A stretch of DNA of 10,341 nucleotides from Thermoplasmatota archaeon (GTDB lineage: Archaea; Thermoplasmatota; Thermoplasmata; RBG-16-68-12; JAJISG01): NCBI GenBank assembly GCA_022848785.1, contig JAJISK010000027.1:1-10341 (forward strand), written 5' to 3'. Each line of letters opens with the position of its first letter. The stretch's first letter is position 1. Both the position numbers and the translations under genes were made by a program. The notes beneath the pieces were generated by a model, which saw only the letters and a program-made list of their open reading frames with translations, had not been told where the DNA came from and did not search any database. Below are positions 9,259-10,341 of this stretch, one piece after another.

Positions 9259-10341
9259 GCGGTCGCCCTCCGGGTGAGGTACTCGACCACGTCGATCCGG
9301 GTCACGATGCCCTGGGGATCGTCCGCCGACCCGAGGAGGACGGCGGGGTTCCCGCGGAGGAGGAGCTTCGACACCACATCCAGGTCGGTCCCTGCGTTGA
9401 CCACGGGGAAGGGTTTCTCCATCACCTCTCGGACGCGCACCTCCGTCATCTCGCCCCGTTCTAGCATCTGCGCCAGGAGGGCTTCCTCCCGCACACTCCC
9501 GACCACCTTGCCTCTGTCGAGAACCGGAAGCTGGGACACGGTGTGCTGTCGCATCAGCTGGATGGCGGCCATCACCGGCTCGTCCGCCGTGACGGCGACC
9601 AGAGAGGGGATTCGGGCGTCCTTGGCCTCGAGGATCTCCAGCAAGGGCGGCTGCGCCTCCAGGAAACCGTTCTCCTTCAGCCACTCCTCGCTGTGGGCCT
9701 TGCTCAGGTAGCGCTCGCCCGTGTCCGGGAACAGGACGACGATCACGTCATCGGGCGAGGCCCGCCGGGCCACGCGAACGGCCGCCGCCAGGGCGGTGCC
9801 CGCGGATCCCCCGACGAGGATGCCCTCCTCGCGGGCCAAACGACGCGCGTATAGGAACGACTCCCGGTCGTCCACCTTCTCGATTTCGTCGATGTACTCG
9901 AAGTGGGTCGTCTCGGGAATCATGTCCTCGCCGATCCCCTCCACCTTGTAGGTATGCCCGTGGACGGTCTCTCGGGTGTAGAAGTAGTCCGCGAGGATCG
10001 AGCCCATGGGGTCGACGCCGATGACCTTCACCTCGGGGTTCTGCTCCTTCAGATACTTTCCGGCGCCGCTGATGGTCCCCCCCGTGCCCATGCCACACAC
10101 AAAGTGGGTGACTTTGCCCTCGGTTTGCTTCCAGATCTCCGGACCCGTCGTGCGGTAGTGCGCCTCGGGATTCATGGGGTTGACATATTGGTTGGGGACC
10201 ACCGAGTGGGGTCGTTCCTGGTGGAGCCGCTCGGCGACCCGGTAGTAGCTCTCCGGGGAATCCGGCGACACCGCGGTCGGGGTGACGAGGACCCGCGCGC
10301 CGTAGGCCTTGAGGAGGTTGACCTTCTCTTGCGCCATCTTG
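9255..10341 (-). CDS. cbs: Cystathionine beta-synthase with C-terminal CBS-domain pair; N-terminus outside window
   Basis: The frame is open to the window edge. The first visible residues KMAQEKVNLLKAYGA are an internal motif of the fold-type II PLP family, so roughly the first hundred residues, including the PLP lysine, are missing and the ATG at 10337 is not the real start. Counting from that Met, the phosphate-binding loop GMGTGGTISG is at 82-91, VIGVDPMGSILAD at 105-117, VEGIGEDMIP at 132-141, GILVGGSAGTA at 172-182 and FPDTGERYLSK at 203-213. These follow human CBS more closely than CysK. Two CBS domains follow (about 241-295 and 304-358), which usually bind adenosyl ligands such as S-adenosylmethionine or AMP and control activity. 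The enzyme condenses homocysteine with serine into cystathionine. Its TGA stop overlaps the start of the gamma-lyase, making a reverse transsulfuration operon. Heme binding cannot be judged without the N-terminus. Confidence 0.94.
   Translation of the reverse strand, partial: KMAQEKVNLLKAYGARVLVTPTAVSPDSPESYYRVAERLHQERPHSVVPNQYVNPMNPEAHYRTTGPEIWKQTEGKVTHFVCGMGTGGTISGAGKYLKEQNPEVKVIGVDPMGSILADYFYTRETVHGHTYKVEGIGEDMIPETTHFEYIDEIEKVDDRESFLYARRLAREEGILVGGSAGTALAAAVRVARRASPDDVIVVLFPDTGERYLSKAHSEEWLKENGFLEAQPPLLEILEAKDARIPSLVAVTADEPVMAAIQLMRQHTVSQLPVLDRGKVVGSVREEALLAQMLERGEMTEVRVREVMEKPFPVVNAGTDLDVVSKLLLRGNPAVLLGSADDPQGIVTRIDVVEYLTRRATA
9267..9271 (-). promoter_or_regulatory. Ribosome-binding site of the gamma-lyase gene, inside the CBS gene
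   Basis: On the minus strand GGAGG lies eight bases before the ATG at 9258, within the last codons of the CBS gene. It decides the start: the alternative ATG at 9252 would sit 14 bases away. With the ATGA overlap it supports coupled translation. Confidence 0.6.

Noticed and set aside
9259..9684. N-terminal extension of the gamma-lyase to an ATG at 9684
   Set aside because: The extra 142 residues overlap the CBS gene in another frame and are unlike any family member; the family N-terminus MATRAIHAG starts at the ATGA overlap.
9255..10341. O-acetylserine sulfhydrylase (CysK) as the identity of the PLP enzyme
   Set aside because: The VDPMGSILAD, VEGIGEDMIP and GGSAGTA segments follow CBS, and the C-terminal CBS-domain pair and the adjacent gamma-lyase agree.

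Overview
The window reads as the chromosome of a high-GC archaeon, most likely a euryarchaeon with a bacterial-type DNA gyrase (a member of the Thermoplasmatota is my best guess, not proven). Evidence: the endonuclease III domain has the archaeal signature LSQRT and PVDxHxHRIxNR; the cysteinyl-tRNA synthetase carries GWHIEDTAI, which I associate with archaeal enzymes; three AT-rich TATA-like elements lie about 26-60 bases before start codons, two at a distance that implies leaderless mRNAs; and a DUF998 membrane protein is present. No tRNA, rRNA, CRISPR array, insertion sequence or phage gene was seen. The region looks like ordinary housekeeping chromosome and is almost fully coding.

Layout, left to right. 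(1) Plus strand, positions 1-1442: the 3' part of an open frame that joins a folylpolyglutamate synthase (FolC) C-terminal region to a complete endonuclease III (Nth) with its [4Fe-4S] cluster. This is the most unusual gene here. (2) Minus strand, 5794 down to 1451: gyrB then gyrA, 9 bases apart, convergent with the FolC-Nth gene across only 8 bases. The gyrB promoter region holds a TATA box at 5876-5883 and two palindromes that could be operators. (3) Minus strand, 7380-5968: cysS. (4) A 135-base divergent intergenic region with one promoter each way. (5) Plus strand, 7516-8079: a six-helix DUF998 membrane protein of unknown function. (6) Minus strand, 10341-8122: cystathionine beta-synthase (5' end outside the window) overlapping a cystathionine gamma-lyase/synthase by the four bases ATGA.

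How the genes work together: the CBS-CGL pair is a reverse transsulfuration operon that makes cysteine from homocysteine and serine, and the nearby cysS charges tRNA-Cys with it directly, so this organism does not depend solely on the SepRS/SepCysS route of some methanogens. GyrB and GyrA form the A2B2 gyrase that introduces negative supercoils. The FolC-Nth protein would combine folate (or related cofactor) glutamylation with base-excision repair in one chain, an association with no obvious metabolic logic.

I did not find a convincing new multi-gene system. The points most worth checking are the FolC-Nth fusion, the palindromes around the gyrBA promoter, the non-standard metal-site and KMSKS residues of CysRS, and Gly at GyrA position 83.
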